Source: Lunularia cruciata
Lineage: Eukaryota > Streptophyta > Marchantiopsida > Lunulariales > Lunulariaceae
DNA length: 64,000 nt
NCBI GenBank assembly: GCA_948567375.1
Contig: OX419759.1
Span: forward strand, 24,219,493-24,283,492
Direction: 5' to 3'
Within the stretch, counting starts at the first letter, position 1, and the number at the start of each line of letters is the position of its first letter. The position numbers and the translations under genes are program-made. The notes beneath the pieces are model-generated. The model did not search any database, had not been told where the DNA came from, and was given only the letters and a program-made list of their open reading frames with translations. Shown here in pieces: positions 1 through 11,312 of the stretch.

Positions 1-1
1 A

Positions 2-364
2 GACTATGTATATCTATAGCAGACAACATCAATGACACTTGACGTTTTGACAGGCCGCACTATCTTGAGAGTGCGTGAGGTTTTGCCATCTGGAGTCCTT
101 GTGTTAGAAGGACGTGATGGTGTTGTTTGGAAGGATCATGTACGCAATTGTGCACCATGCCACCTCCCAAACATTGATGGTACTATAGATCAAAGCTTGG
201 CACTTGTACATGTAGGCTTGAGGTGTATGTTATGTGGCTCTTCTGGTGGAGCTACTACTATGTTAGTGTGTGATAGCTGTTTGAGAGGATGGCATATGGG
301 ATGTATGACTCCTCCCCACATGGTGGTTCCTCAGGGACAATGGTTATGTCCTATATGTACTTGA
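2..364 (+). pseudogene. Gypsy integrase C-terminus with PHD finger (copy 1)
   Basis: This is the end of a gypsy polyprotein. A conserved stretch (GRTILRVREVLPSGVLVLEG, then APCHLPNIDG) matches the C-terminal arm of the integrase. It is followed at about 227-361 by a complete PHD zinc finger: CMLC, CDSC, GWHMGC and GQWLCPIC give the Cys4-His-Cys3 ligand set in correct spacing. PHD fingers usually bind the histone H3 tail, so the likely role is steering integration to marked chromatin, as chromodomains do in chromoviruses (inference). The frame is closed upstream by TAG at 17-19, where copy 2 has CAG (Gln), so this is a fragment of a broken polyprotein. It is the only one of three copies that keeps all eight zinc ligands. 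Confidence 0.85.
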
Positions 365-520
365 CCTATAGCTAGTTCATTTTTTATATGGTATAGATTG
401 CAAACAAGCAACTAACAATGGGGCTCCATAGCACCCGGCCTCCTGATCTTTGCCCATTATAGGGTATACCATATACTTAGAGTAGATTGCTATCTGGAGT
501 TAGAGGGACCTAACCGCCAG

Positions 521-532
521 CTAGGGAGGCAA
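521..532 (+). promoter_or_regulatory. Polypurine-like tract, family P copy 1
   Basis: A purine-rich tract (CTAGGGAGGCAA) immediately precedes repeat B1, which opens with TGTGGCAC. Copies 2 and 3 have the same tract at the same place. Such a tract primes plus-strand DNA synthesis and normally marks the start of the 3' LTR, so it favours B1 as the LTR start. Confidence 0.5.
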
Positions 533-634
533 TTGTGGCACTTTAGAGTCTATGTATGACTTATGTGTGAGTTGTACTTCTATAGTGTATGATGTTGACA
601 GTGATGTATGTTGTGTAGCAATGTATATACGCAC
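533..634 (+). repeat. Direct repeat B1, family P copy 1
   Basis: About 102 bp starting TGTGGCACTTTAGAG and ending TATATACGCAC. It recurs at 1109-1210 on the other side of the core LTR and in the same two places in copies 2 and 3. Confidence 0.85.
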
Positions 635-640
635 AATAGC

Positions 641-1107
641 TGTCACACCATTTGTAGTGTCGCATCTAGATTGCTTGGACACTGGAGTTCTAATGATAGT
701 AGTTAGAGTTATTTCAACAGTTTCTCAAAGACTACTTTCCGACCGCAGATTTGTGTTCCGGGTATTGACTTCACGATAGGGCCCACTGTCAATTTGCACC
801 ATTTTCACTGTCAAGTGTGCCATCAATGGGACCGTTAGGGTTTCAGACCTAGCTCAAGTCCACGGGTATAATTTTGAAGTGCAGCTCCAAAGAGCTCACT
901 TCTTTGATGTTGAGCCTTTGAGTTCTTGGCTATGGTGGACAAGGGCTGACAAGCATCACTTGGATTCTCTTATTCTCTGGATTCTTGGATTCACCTGGCT
1001 TGACTGTAATTAGTGCCCAATTGTTGGCAGTTTATAGAGTGATAGATCAAATATTGATCTGAGTTGAGTTGAGTTGAGTTGAGTTGAGAGTGGTAAACCA
1101 TCTGATT
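641..1107 (+). repeat. Core LTR A2, family P copy 1
   Basis: About 467 bp beginning TGTCACACC, containing an AGTTG pentamer run near 1060-1087. It matches the reverse complement of 23909-24353, 32736-33186 and 59986-60407. Confidence 0.85.
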
Positions 1108-1108
1108 A

Positions 1109-1210
1109 TTGTGGCACTTTAGAGTCTATGTATGACTTATGTGTGAGTTGTGCTTCTATAGTGTATGATGTTGACTACAATGTTTGTTGTGTAGTGATGT
1201 ATATACGCAC
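1109..1210 (+). repeat. Direct repeat B2, family P copy 1
   Basis: Second copy of the ~102-bp B repeat, placed after the core LTR. Its end coincides with the end of recognisable family P sequence; the next bases belong to element E. Confidence 0.85.
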
Positions 1211-1249
1211 AACAATGCCAACGACGAGCAAATTTCTTGAGTGTTGAGT

Positions 1250-3792
1250 GCTGCACGTCCAGGCTATTATCTAAAAGTAGCCCCCAATCTCCTTCACTGA
1301 TAGGCATTGGTCATAGTCGGTGTCTTATCAAAATATACCTTGTTCTTCAACCGTGCCTCCTTCACCTTCTTTATTGCCACTTGTATCTTCTACGGTGTAA
1401 GGTCAAAGTGCTCGATCTAGCACAAGATCAACTCCTCTATAGGCATGTTATCCTCCCGCTGAACAGTCCTCCAACTTGCAATGTCCTCCTCCACAGGCAT
1501 AATGGCAAATGTCCTGACACTAATTCAGCAAGTGGCATCCTAGTCATTGAGCTACAAGTCACCCTATCTGCCATAAGCACCAATGGTAACAAATAAGGCC
1601 ACTTATGAGTCTCACCTTGGTAGGCCTTCACCAAAGCATTTACAATTGGTGGATGACCTTGCTCACTCTTATTGTTTGCTTCTGGATTGAAGGCAATTGT
1701 CAGGTTTAGCTTGATGTTGAACTTAGCAAAGAAATCTATGGCTTCCTTTGCATCCAACTCCTTTTGATCTGCCCTCATTTGGTAGAAGCAACCGTGCTTA
1801 GCAATAATGTCTTCCAAGATGAACCAATACACTTGTTGGGTATGTGTTGATGTCACTACCCTCCCTTCCAAATAGTTAGACAGATCGTCCTTGCTCTGAA
1901 CCAGATACTTTGCTCCTCGAACCCCTAAAGGTGTATGAACTAAGTCCAAAACTCATTGAAAATGAAGGTTTAGTGGGTAAGTAGGCTTCAATCCATCCCT
2001 ATATTGTACCTTTGAGTAGACTTAGCAAGTCTCACAAGTCTCTATGTAGCGCCTTACTTTTGTATAAATTATAGGCCACCAATACAATCCTTGAATGTGT
2101 TTATACATACCCTGAACTCCATGATGACTTGCAGCCTCTGCATCATGTGATTCTTGTAGGATCTTCTGCTTTGTCTCTTCAACTCCCACCACTCTCAATG
2201 GAATTTTATCACATTTCTTGGGCCTTCGCCAAAGATACTCTTCCTTTAACAAGAACTTTCTTGACTTCCTTTTAATCTTCTCAAACTCCTCTCTGGTCCA
2301 CTTTGAGTTGTCTTTAAGGAACTAAGATACTTCCCAACAACAAGAAGATCATCAGGCTATAACTCTTCTCTAAAGGGTAGGTTCTGGTCTATCTCATGTG
2401 CATCTACTCTACAGCCATTTTAGTTCCATCATAACATGCTCTAGATAGCATATCAGCCACTAGGTTGTCCTTTCTAGCTATATGTCTTAGCTCTAGATTA
2501 AACATTTGGATGAAAGCTATCCAACAAAACATTGCAATATATGGAGTATCACAATTGGAGACCATCCCTAACAGCGGTAAGCAATCTATCTCTAGAATGA
2601 CATAAGCACCAATCAAGCAATTCCTATCCTACCTTAACGCTATCTTGGCACCTCACAACTCTTGCTTGATTTGAGTGTACCTTCACTTCAGTTTAGTGAA
2701 GATTCTTGCTCCAAACCTAGCCGCATATCTGCTTCCATTCTCATCTTCTTGGCCCACAACCCATCCAATAGCATAGGGACTCGAATCCACTATTACTACA
2801 ATCGGTCGGCCATAATTGTAGTCAAGCAGACAAAGTACTGGCAAGTTCTGTAGTGCTTCCTTCAGCCTCTTCATAGCAATGGAATGCTCTGGTCTCTAGA
2901 TAAACTTGATTCTCTTCCTCAAGAGTTTGTAAAGAGGCTCTACAACATGAGCAAACTGAGGTATCCAGATACGATCAAAAACACACGCTCTTAAGAATTG
3001 CCTTACCTCTTGAACCAAGGAACAATCTTTGATCTTCCCTATAATGTCCACCTTCTCTAGATTTGGTTTCCGCCCATACAAACCGGACATATGCCCTACC
3101 ACCAGTATTTCTTCAAGTCTAAACACTAACTTTTCCCCAAAAAGAGGCACTCCTACCTCTATCAACCGCTTCAAGATAGCCTCCACGTCTCAAATGTGAT
3201 CCATGACAAACTTCCTTATACCACCATCCACCAAGGTTTTGTCCTTCTCACTTGTTGTGCAACCCTTAATGGGTACATCATCAAGGAATGGACGGGTATT
3301 TTCAAGAATGAAAGGCTATAAAATATGATTCATAGCACTTTGCATATGTGCCACCTATTTGGTAGCTCCCTTGCGAGAGTGCACATGCGCATCAAGCCTA
3401 GTGAGGTTTGCATGGTGGTTATGTCTTGACTTCCTTTGGTGAGCTGAAACTGGTTATACCTTGAGTATAGATCCCCAATAGAGTAGATGGCCCTACCCGC
3501 AAACTCCTCAGCAAAATCATCCATGGCCGGTCCTACACCAGAATTTTGAATTGTTACTTTGTTTGGTGGTTGCATATCCTATATGAACCGCAACTTGCCG
3601 TTCTTCTTTTTGACCATGAACCAGCAGTTGGAGTACGGTGCATCTAATGGCTCCAGAATCTTGGCTCTGATCTTTTCCTTTAACAACCCCGTCAGTTGAG
3701 GCAGAAGTGCCTTTGGCATTGGTATTGGTCTCAAATCCCATGGCACGTCCAAAATTGTGAATATAATCATCGGTGTGATTTCATGTGGGTTT
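1250..3792 (-). pseudogene. Decayed Ty3/gypsy pol (element E)
   Basis: A gypsy polyprotein read right to left, broken by many stops and frame changes. RT begins near 3792 (PYSNCWFMVKKKNGKLRFI), continues through DDFAEEFAGRAIYS, and has the catalytic FLDD at 3277-3288 and the thumb at 2896-3186. RNase H covers 2404-2874 (DNLVADMLSRA at its end). The integrase zinc module lies at 2022-2252 (HDAEAASHHG, then CETC) and the core at 1437-1949, where Asp, Asp and Glu can still be placed. A basic integrase tail runs to about 1250. The DDFAEEFAGRAIYS style of RT differs from elements C and D, so E is a separate lineage. Gag and LTRs are not seen; the 5' side is cut by an LTR B fragment at 3793. Confidence 0.85.
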
Positions 3793-3973
3793 TGTAACAC
3801 CCATTTGTGCATGTGTGTGATACTATGATATTTAGCTTGGTATTACAAGTACTTGAGAGATATTATTTATATAAAGATAAAGGATGGTTCTACATTAGTC
3901 ATGATTAGCTAAAGTTAGTCATAGCTAAGATAGAGGGGACCTTACTCTAGAGGAAGTAGCAAAAGTGTCTCCA
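3793..3973 (-). repeat. Truncated LTR of family B
   Basis: About 180 bp matching one end of LTR B (7527-8222 and others) in inverted orientation, starting TGTAACACCC and losing similarity near 3973. It interrupts the RT of element E. The rest of the LTR is missing. Confidence 0.8.
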
Positions 3974-4494
3974 TAGGGATGTATGTGCAAGCTAGGTAAG
4001 ATGCTGAGAGGAGATATCAACATGTTAAGATAGAGTAGGCTACTTGTGCATTCCTCAACCTAAAGAGTAAGTGAACATGGGTTATATCTTGAACCCATGG
4101 GTTGAAAATGAACAAGTTGTAGTAATCTTCTTTCCCTAGTGAAGATCTTAACACTCACATGTCTCTTATTATGAATTGGAACTTTGGTAGAATCTAAGAG
4201 AGTGAGAATTGTACATGTGCTTTATACCTTGTATTTATCAATTTGGATTCATAAACCCATGGTCTCTAAGCTACTTGTGAAAGTCATTACAGCATGGACT
4301 ACATCTTTCAAATGAGCCTAAGATATAGGTATCATCAAAGAGAGATGGAAAGAGATATGGTGGAAAAGTAACTACAACTTCTCATAAAGTTATATAGTGA
4401 ATTATAGCAAAAAGAGGTCCTTAGGAGATCCCCTTAGCATATATCTTTAGTAGATATCAATTGTGTGAAGTCTCTTGAGATAATATGGTGACTA
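3974..4494. other. Unassigned AT-rich spacer
   Basis: No coding similarity or repeat was recognised between the LTR B fragment and the copia LTR. Confidence 0.5.
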
Positions 4495-4765
4495 TGTATT
4501 GTGATAATCTATACAAAATCAATTTTATTTATTAAGTGAAAATTACACTCAGTATTATTAGTCCTTTGGCTCTTCTCTACCTAACCTTCCAAGTTATGGT
4601 TTATTGGCTTGTTTGGGGAGAAAATAGATTTAGATCATATTACTATAAATTACTATACTATTTGGTCTATGTGAATATATAATACATATGGGTTAATGTG
4701 AGCTACCTTTAAGTAATGTTTGGAGTCCCACACAATGGAACATTGCTTATGGGTTTATTTGTAAA
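4495..4765 (-). repeat. Copia 3' LTR
   Basis: It shares several blocks with 12864-13115, including the start (TGTATTGTGAT versus TGTTGTGAT) and a block reading GGAGTCCCACA. A purine tract (GGTGGAGGAG on the minus strand) abuts its inner end. Confidence 0.7.
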
Positions 4766-4849
4766 CTCCTCCACCACAAGAAGACTACAAAATCACTAGG
4801 TACTAGGCCTAACATGTCTTTACAAACAATAAATTTAGATCTAGCAAGT

Positions 4850-7526
4850 GATTTTGTGAAGATCTTTGTTGCCATATCCTTGTAAACACAATACTCTGAT
4901 TTGACCTTCCTGTCTCTTAACATCACTTGACAAAATGATGTTGAATGTCATGATGTTTGGTATGGCCATGATGTGCGGTTTTTGGCAAGTGCAATCTATG
5001 ATTGATTGTCTTTGTGTATGAGAATTGCACCTAGATGTTTGATTGTGATATTGATATACCTTTCATAACCATATGGCCTCTTTGCAACAACAAAGATAAC
5101 GATATATTCTACAATTATTGAAAAAAAAACTATTTCTTGTTCAACCAAGTCATTGTAGTTGCACCCCTTGGCATACTCTTGTATTGAAGAAAGTGAAATA
5201 GTATATTGTTTCTTGCTTGACCGAGTCATTATAGTTCCACCCATTATGAATGCAAAGCCACCAATTGAACTACGTGTTTCTTTACAACTTCCTCAATATA
5301 CATCACAATAACCTACAAGTTGCAAACTTACATGTTTTATGCCATACTACAACACTAAGTCCTTTGTCCCTTGGAAATAACAAAATACTTGCTTCACTTC
5401 CTACCAAAATACACCGATGCACCATGCGTTGAGCAAAATGCTAACAAGCAAATGAAATATCATACCTTGTACCATTTTGCTAAATACAATAAAGAACTCA
5501 TCACCTTTTGGTAAAGTTTCATTCCATCAAGCGGTTTTCATTTGGACATTCATTAAGATGACCCTTCTCAATTGATGTTACAATTGTCTTTCCATTCTCC
5601 ATCCCAAACTCTTGTAGCTTTTGAGAAATGTACTTGCACTTGTTGAGTAATATTGCGTTGGCTTCCTCAATTTATAGGAAGTCAATGTAAAGGAAGTTGC
5701 TAAGTTCACCAAGATCTCTTTTTGGTAGCATTATTGCATCTCTTCCTTGTGTGTAATGAGAATTTTTAAATTTTTTTATCTCCAATCAATACATCATCCA
5801 CATAGACAATAAGAACTAGTGCTTAATCACCCACATGCATCAAGTACAAGCAAGGATCTGACAAAAAATGTTACCAACCAAGATCTAATGATGATGAATC
5901 CAAATTCTTGTTCCATCCTCTATTGACTTGCTTCAAGTTGTATAATGTCTTCACTAGCCACAATACTTTACCTATGTGTTCAATTGGAACATCTAATACC
6001 TTTGGGATTCTCATGTAGATTTTCTCTTTCTTCAACTTTCTATTGAAATAGACTACAATGTCAAGTTGCAATGCATTTCATCCAAGTGTAGCCATAATTG
6101 AAATATTGTGAGAAACAAATGTGGATGGTAATTGATACCTTCCCATTTTTGTGCTCTTTCAAAGAATTAAGCTCCTCCTTCATAGCAAGTTCCCACTTCT
6201 TGTTGAATGATGAATCATATCTTGTTGGACAATCTTTGGATCAGATTCAATATCAATGGTACAAACTACATCTATAACCTCAATCAAAAGATCAATGTCT
6301 CCTCATAAAAACTCATTGTCTCTTTCCCATAGGGTATGATATTGTCTTTTGCTTTCTATGATGTTCATTGACTCAACACCACCTCTGTTATGGCATTGTA
6401 ATCATGGTGCCTTTGCTTGCTTTATAGGTTTTCTAACTATATCTCTTGTTGAAATACTTTTGATGGGCTCTTTTGCTCTTGGTTTTTCATGGACATGTGA
6501 TTCTAAACATTCTCTTCTCCAAACCTTAAATGTTAGAATAAACAATCTATAACATTATTTGATTCACACTCCATTTCTTCATGTGTTGATGGAGACTCAA
6601 TGAGCATTATATCTACATAAGCATCAAGGAAAACCACATCTCTACTGATAATGATTTGCTTGGTTTCAAATTCAAAAACTTAATCTCTTGGTTGCTTCTT
6701 AATATCCAATAAAGATACCTTTTCTGCTTTTATGTTGATCTTTTGATGCTTCTCCTTTTGAATATGAAACCAAGCCAAGCAACCAAATAGGAGAGAATAG
6801 ATTTTTCATTGAAGAAGGCTTCATGTGGTGTCATACTATCTAATCTTGCTAGCGGCAATTGATTGCATGCCGCTTCATGAACTTGGCTACAAAAGCCCAC
6901 TACTTGCAACTCAATCTTGCATCTTTAAGGAGTGTGCAAACCCCTTCAAAGATCATGCACTCAGTCATCTTTACAATCTTCTGCATGTTATTTGGAGTCA
7001 CCATATGCCAAATCTCTTTTGCCTTGAAGTGCAAATGAAGTTTTTGGTTCAAGAATTTTTTATCTTGATTTGTGACAAAAGCCGTCACCTTTCTTCTTGT
7101 TTCTCTTGAACTTTTGCTTCTTATGTCCTGTAGGTTACTTGAAGTTGATCCTTGGTCTGCAAAAAGGCTACACTAATCTGTCCAAAATATCCATCTATCT
7201 ATATAGCTAACCATTTGGCACCACCAAAGCTAGCTATGTAAGAGTATTTAAGATCTGACTCTACTACATCCAGAATGCCATTTGCATCCTTATATCTATC
7301 TAGAAAAATATTGTTGGTATGCCTTACCAACAATGCATGACTCACAAGTGGGTATGCTACTCTTCTCTACTTTGATTATCTGTGCCCAACATTTAGTTTC
7401 AGGTATTGTATGCATTGATGCATGTGCTAATGCTCAATGTCATTCTATAAGCATACAACCAAAACTACTTGTACTAGCTACAACCTCAATCTCCTCAATC
7501 TTGCAAGGTATAAGGTAAGCTTGACT
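4850..7526 (-). pseudogene. Copia pol: integrase end, RT, RNase H
   Basis: Copia-type polyprotein remnants on the minus strand. From the right: pre-integrase/integrase fragments (about 6600-7500), then RT with KLKKEKIYMRIP and LYNLKQVNRGW at 5871-6071 (family consensus LYGLKQAPRAW), the catalytic YVDD at 5793-5804, and RNase H with SSKKQYTISLSS at 4996-5244. Multiple stops and frameshifts make it non-functional. The upstream half of the same polyprotein lies beyond the inserted element B, at 11313-12860. Confidence 0.75.
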
Positions 7527-8222
7527 TGTGAGCCGGCATATCTCTCACTTAGGATGAACCTATGATGGCTATTATGGTATCACACCATGGACTAAGAAGG
7601 CAAGGAACCCCAACTCCATCATACTCCTCCAAGGCTAACACTCCAAGACTCAAGACATTGCTCACTAGGGAACTCAATGAGAGAGAGAGATAGTTGCAAA
7701 TGAAAGGATGATGAGAACCCCCTCACCCCTTGTTTATATACTTGTTTATGTACTAATTACATACCAAAGTTACTAATTACCGTAGTAACTCAAGTTACTA
7801 CACTAAAAGTCAAGTAAAGTCAAAAATTAGAAAGGAATATCCATTCACATGGGCATATTCCCCTAAGCATGTGGTCTTATCTTGACCCAACCACTAAGTC
7901 AAGGATTCCTTCACATGGGCTATCCTTGGACTATAGAAGAATCCAAAACAAAAAGGCTTGCGGGCCCAACAGTTCTCAACTCTTTCCTCAAACCCAAACA
8001 CCTAGGAATAATGCCAAGTCAACACACTAGAATCCAAAATAGTGGTGTTCATCTTTTCCACTTCCTCTAAAGTAAGGTCCCTTCTATCTTAGCTATGATT
8101 AACTTTAGATAATCATGACTAATGTAGAACCATCCTTTATCTCTATATAAATAATATCTCTCAAGAAGTTGTAATACCAAGCTAAATCACAATACCACAC
8201 ACATGTACAAATGGGTGTTACA
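7527..8222 (-). repeat. LTR B, 3' LTR
   Basis: 696 bp, TGTGAGCC to GTTACA. It matches 10615-11312 and 31944-32640 closely, and 57816-58576 in inverted, diverged form. Confidence 0.9.
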
Positions 8223-8239
8223 TTTACCTCCGGACTAAG

Positions 8240-9542
8240 TTTTCACTTTGTCCTCAAAGTGAAGATCTCTCTACCTTCTATGATACATCTTCAACTTATC
8301 ATGGTTAATCCTATCAAAGTGTCTTCCTCCCAACTCCTTGAGATCATAGGTGTTATTGCCCCACACCTTCTCCACTATGAAAGGTCCAAAGTATTTAGGC
8401 AAAAACTTCTTTTTCACTCTCTTGAATCAAATAGAATCAAACAACATTATCCAATCACCTTCTTTTAAAGGCTCTACCTTCTTCTTGCCTTGCTTGATGT
8501 CATAGCTCTCCTTTTGTTTCCTTTGGGCTTGCTCCACTCGAACCATAGCAACTGCTCTTGCCTCTTCCAACTCCATGAGTTGTTCCTTCCTTGACTTCTC
8601 TGCATCATCTCCTTGTGCTTTCTTCAATCTCCTATGAATGCTTTGGAAGGTAGGAAGATCAAAATGAATAGGTAAGGTAGACTCAATACCATATACAAAC
8701 TGAAATGGAGAATATCCGGTGGAAGTCTTCATGGTTGTCCTATACTCCCACAAAACTGCATGAATCCTCTTGTCGCAATGATGTTTAGCCCCCTCCATTT
8801 CTGCATCTTTGGCCAACATCATGCACAAGGTCTGATTGGTTCTCTCTACCAAGCCATTGGAATTTGGCTTATAGGATGTAGTTACTCTATGTGTGATAGA
8901 GAAATATCGTAGCATAGCTATAGTTATGCTTCTTGTAAACTCTCCTTCTCTATCAGAAACGAACTCCAAAGGGCATCCAAACCTAGTGATAATGTGTTCA
9001 TAAAGAAATCTATCAACTTCATCTGCATTCTTGTCCCTCAATGGTCTAGCCTCAACCCACTTGGTAAGGTAATCAGTAACTACCACAATGTACCGATTGT
9101 TCCTTGGGGTTCTATTGAGAGGACCTACAAAATCAATTCCCCACTTCTCAAAAGGTCCTAGCAATGGAATTGATCTAACTGGTGGAGTGGATGTAGAATT
9201 TCTAGCAAAAGCTTGACAAACATGACAAGTTTTGCAATAATCAAGACAATCCTTGAATATCCTTCTCCAATGGTAACCTGCATCTAGAATCTTGAAAGCA
9301 GTCACATTTCATGCAAAGTGTCCTCCACACACTAAACCTTCATGAAACTCCTTTATAAGTAGGATAGACTCTTCCTTACCCACTGCTCTTTGAAGTAGAC
9401 CATTTGCTCCTTGGTGAAAAAGAATATCCTCCACCATTGTGTAAGGTCTAGATCTTGCTGCAAGGGCCTTCCTTTCCCTAGCATGCATCCCTTCTGGATA
9501 GTTACCTCTTGTCACAAAATCCAAAATCTCCTTGTACTCCAT
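8240..9542 (-). pseudogene. Gypsy B integrase
   Basis: This is an almost open integrase of a Ty3/gypsy element. The N-terminal zinc module begins in the segment ending GLVCGGHF and continues with CKTCHVCQ. The DDE core follows, with GIDFVGP (first Asp), FVSDREGEFT (second Asp) and NGLVERTNQTL (Glu). A basic, charged C-terminal arm follows, then a GPF-type module (YFGPFIVEKVWGNNTYDL) down to about 8260. Only a TGA at 9306-9308 separates the zinc module from the core, and a second break lies near 8427. No chromodomain or PHD finger follows. It cuts and joins element DNA to the host chromosome, but the surrounding element lacks RT. Confidence 0.88.
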
Positions 9543-10614
9543 TGGAACCTCTTGAGTGACTTAGATTATCATGAGCTCCTCATCCGAGAAGGAATCATCC
9601 ACTGGCTCATCTCCATCGTAGGTTTTTAGATCCTCTTAACACTCTCTTCAAATTCTATTGTAAACTCCCTTTTTCTCAAATCCACATCTACAATCACCTC
9701 AAACCCTTTGGGAATCTTACATAGTCTCAATTTCCACTCTTGATGACCGTCCATGTTCCCAAGATCAATCTAAACACTCAAACATGCTTTTTGTTGCTCT
9801 CAAACTCCTCATGCATGAGATTTCAACTCTATAGAATTGACCCTTCCTCACAATTTCACTCAAATCTCTCAACAAGTATGTGGCAATCCTCTGAAATTTT
9901 TCACACTTAATCAAAACTCCAGGGTGTCCCTCCTTGGAAAATTTCCAATCTTTTCATTAAGCCATTTGGCCTAGAAACCTTTCTATTCAGCACACATATT
10001 TCAGATTTGGTCTAAAAACCACCCCCTTCACTTCAAAAACTCATAACTCCCTGCTTAAGAGTGATCTCTCTCTAATTTTTCGGTGAGCAAGTAGGATATA
10101 ATGTACTTAATTTTATTGTAAAATTTTCACAACAATCCACTGAAAATTGAAGAAATGACAGACTCTGTACAATTTTCCAGTGAGTATGCAGTTGCAAGAG
10201 CAGTTTACCCTATCAAATTTCAAAATTTCTAGCGCAATGTGCATAATAGCTCTCACAATAATTCTAATTGTGCTAACTGAAGGAAAATCCAAGCTATCAT
10301 GTGTAGAAATTTCAATTTTAGATCTCAAACTTGAGATTTTGCCCAAAATCACCTTAATCCCTAAAATCTGCAATCCACCTCACACAATCTATCCAAATCC
10401 TCTCATGTGTACAAGATGTACAAAATCACTTCAAAGATATCATAATGAACTACAGGGTATACAAATAGATCTTGGTTCTCTAACATACATTCAGCCCTCT
10501 CCTCTCCTAATGTTCTCTCCAAGTGAGCTCTCATAGCCTCCCTCTACCTAATGTAAAATTGAACGCGGAACATTATCTTGTCTTCTAGACAAGTCACGGA
10601 AACAGAACCAAAAA
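9543..10614 (-). other. Non-coding leader of element B
   Basis: The interior between the integrase and the 5' LTR shows no gag, protease or RT motif. It is presumably the untranslated leader joined to the integrase by a deletion. Confidence 0.5.
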
Positions 10615-11312
10615 TGTGAGCCGGCTTGTCTCTCACTTAGGATGAACCTCTGATTTCTATTATGGTACCACACCATGGACTAAGAAGGCAAGGAACCCCA
10701 ACTCCATCATACTGCTCCAAGGCTAACACTCCAAGACTCAAGACATTGCTCACTAGAGAACTCAATGAGAGAGAGAGATAGTTGCAAATGAAAGGATGAT
10801 GAGTACCTCCTCATCCCTTTTTTATATACTTGTTTATGTACTAATTACATACCAAAGTTACTAATTACCGTAGTAACTCAAGTTACTACACTAAAAGTCA
10901 AGTAAAGTCAAAAATTAGAAAGGAATATCCATTCACATGGGCATATTCCCCTAAGCATGTGGTCTTATCTTGACCCAACCACTAAGTCAAGGATTCCTTC
11001 ACATGGGCTATCCTTGGACTATAGAAGAATCCAAAACAAAAAGGCTTGCGGGCCCAACAATTCTCAACTCTTTCCTCAAACCCAAACACCTAAGAATAAT
11101 ACCAAGTCAACACACTAGAATCCAAAATAGTGGTGTTCATCTTTTCCACTTCCTCTAAAGTAAGGTCCCCTCTATCTTAGCTATGATTAACTTTAGCTAA
11201 TCATGACTAATGTAGAACCATCCTTTATCTCTATATAAATAATATCTCTCACATAGTTGTAATACCAAGCTAAATATCACAATACCACACACATGCACAA
11301 ATGGGTGTTATA
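10615..11312 (-). repeat. LTR B, 5' LTR
   Basis: 698 bp, TGTGAGCC to GTTATA. The terminal CA has become TA. The partner LTR is at 7527-8222. Confidence 0.9.

Larger units (their letters stand above)
1..1210 (+). mobile_element. Family P (PHD gypsy) copy 1, 3' end
   Basis: This is the 3' part of a Ty3/gypsy element running off the left edge. In order it holds the end of the integrase C-terminal region, a PHD finger and stop codon (to 364), an untranslated stretch, a G-rich polypurine-like tract near 521-532, then repeat B1, core LTR A2 and repeat B2. The same order is found on the minus strand at 23808-25100 and 59885-61100, which is how the limits were set. Directly after B2 begins another decayed gypsy pol (element E). 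A stop codon at 17-19 breaks the reading frame, so this copy is dead, though its PHD domain is intact. Confidence 0.85.
7527..11312 (-). mobile_element. Gypsy element B, internally deleted
   Basis: Two near-identical ~697-bp LTRs (7527-8222 and 10615-11312) flank a 2.4-kb interior that keeps only the integrase plus a non-coding leader. Gag, protease, RT and RNase H are missing, so it would depend on another element. It sits inside the copia element. The flanking 4-mers are GACT and GACC, a 4-bp target duplication with one change, in line with the perfect 4-bp duplication around the solo LTR B at 31944-32640. High LTR similarity makes it one of the younger insertions here. Confidence 0.85.

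Noticed and set aside
7882-8070. A 62-codon open frame repeated in three LTR B copies (also 10970-11158 and 32298-32486).
   Set aside because: It lies wholly inside the LTR on the strand opposite to the element. Its conservation only reflects LTR similarity, and it matches no known protein.
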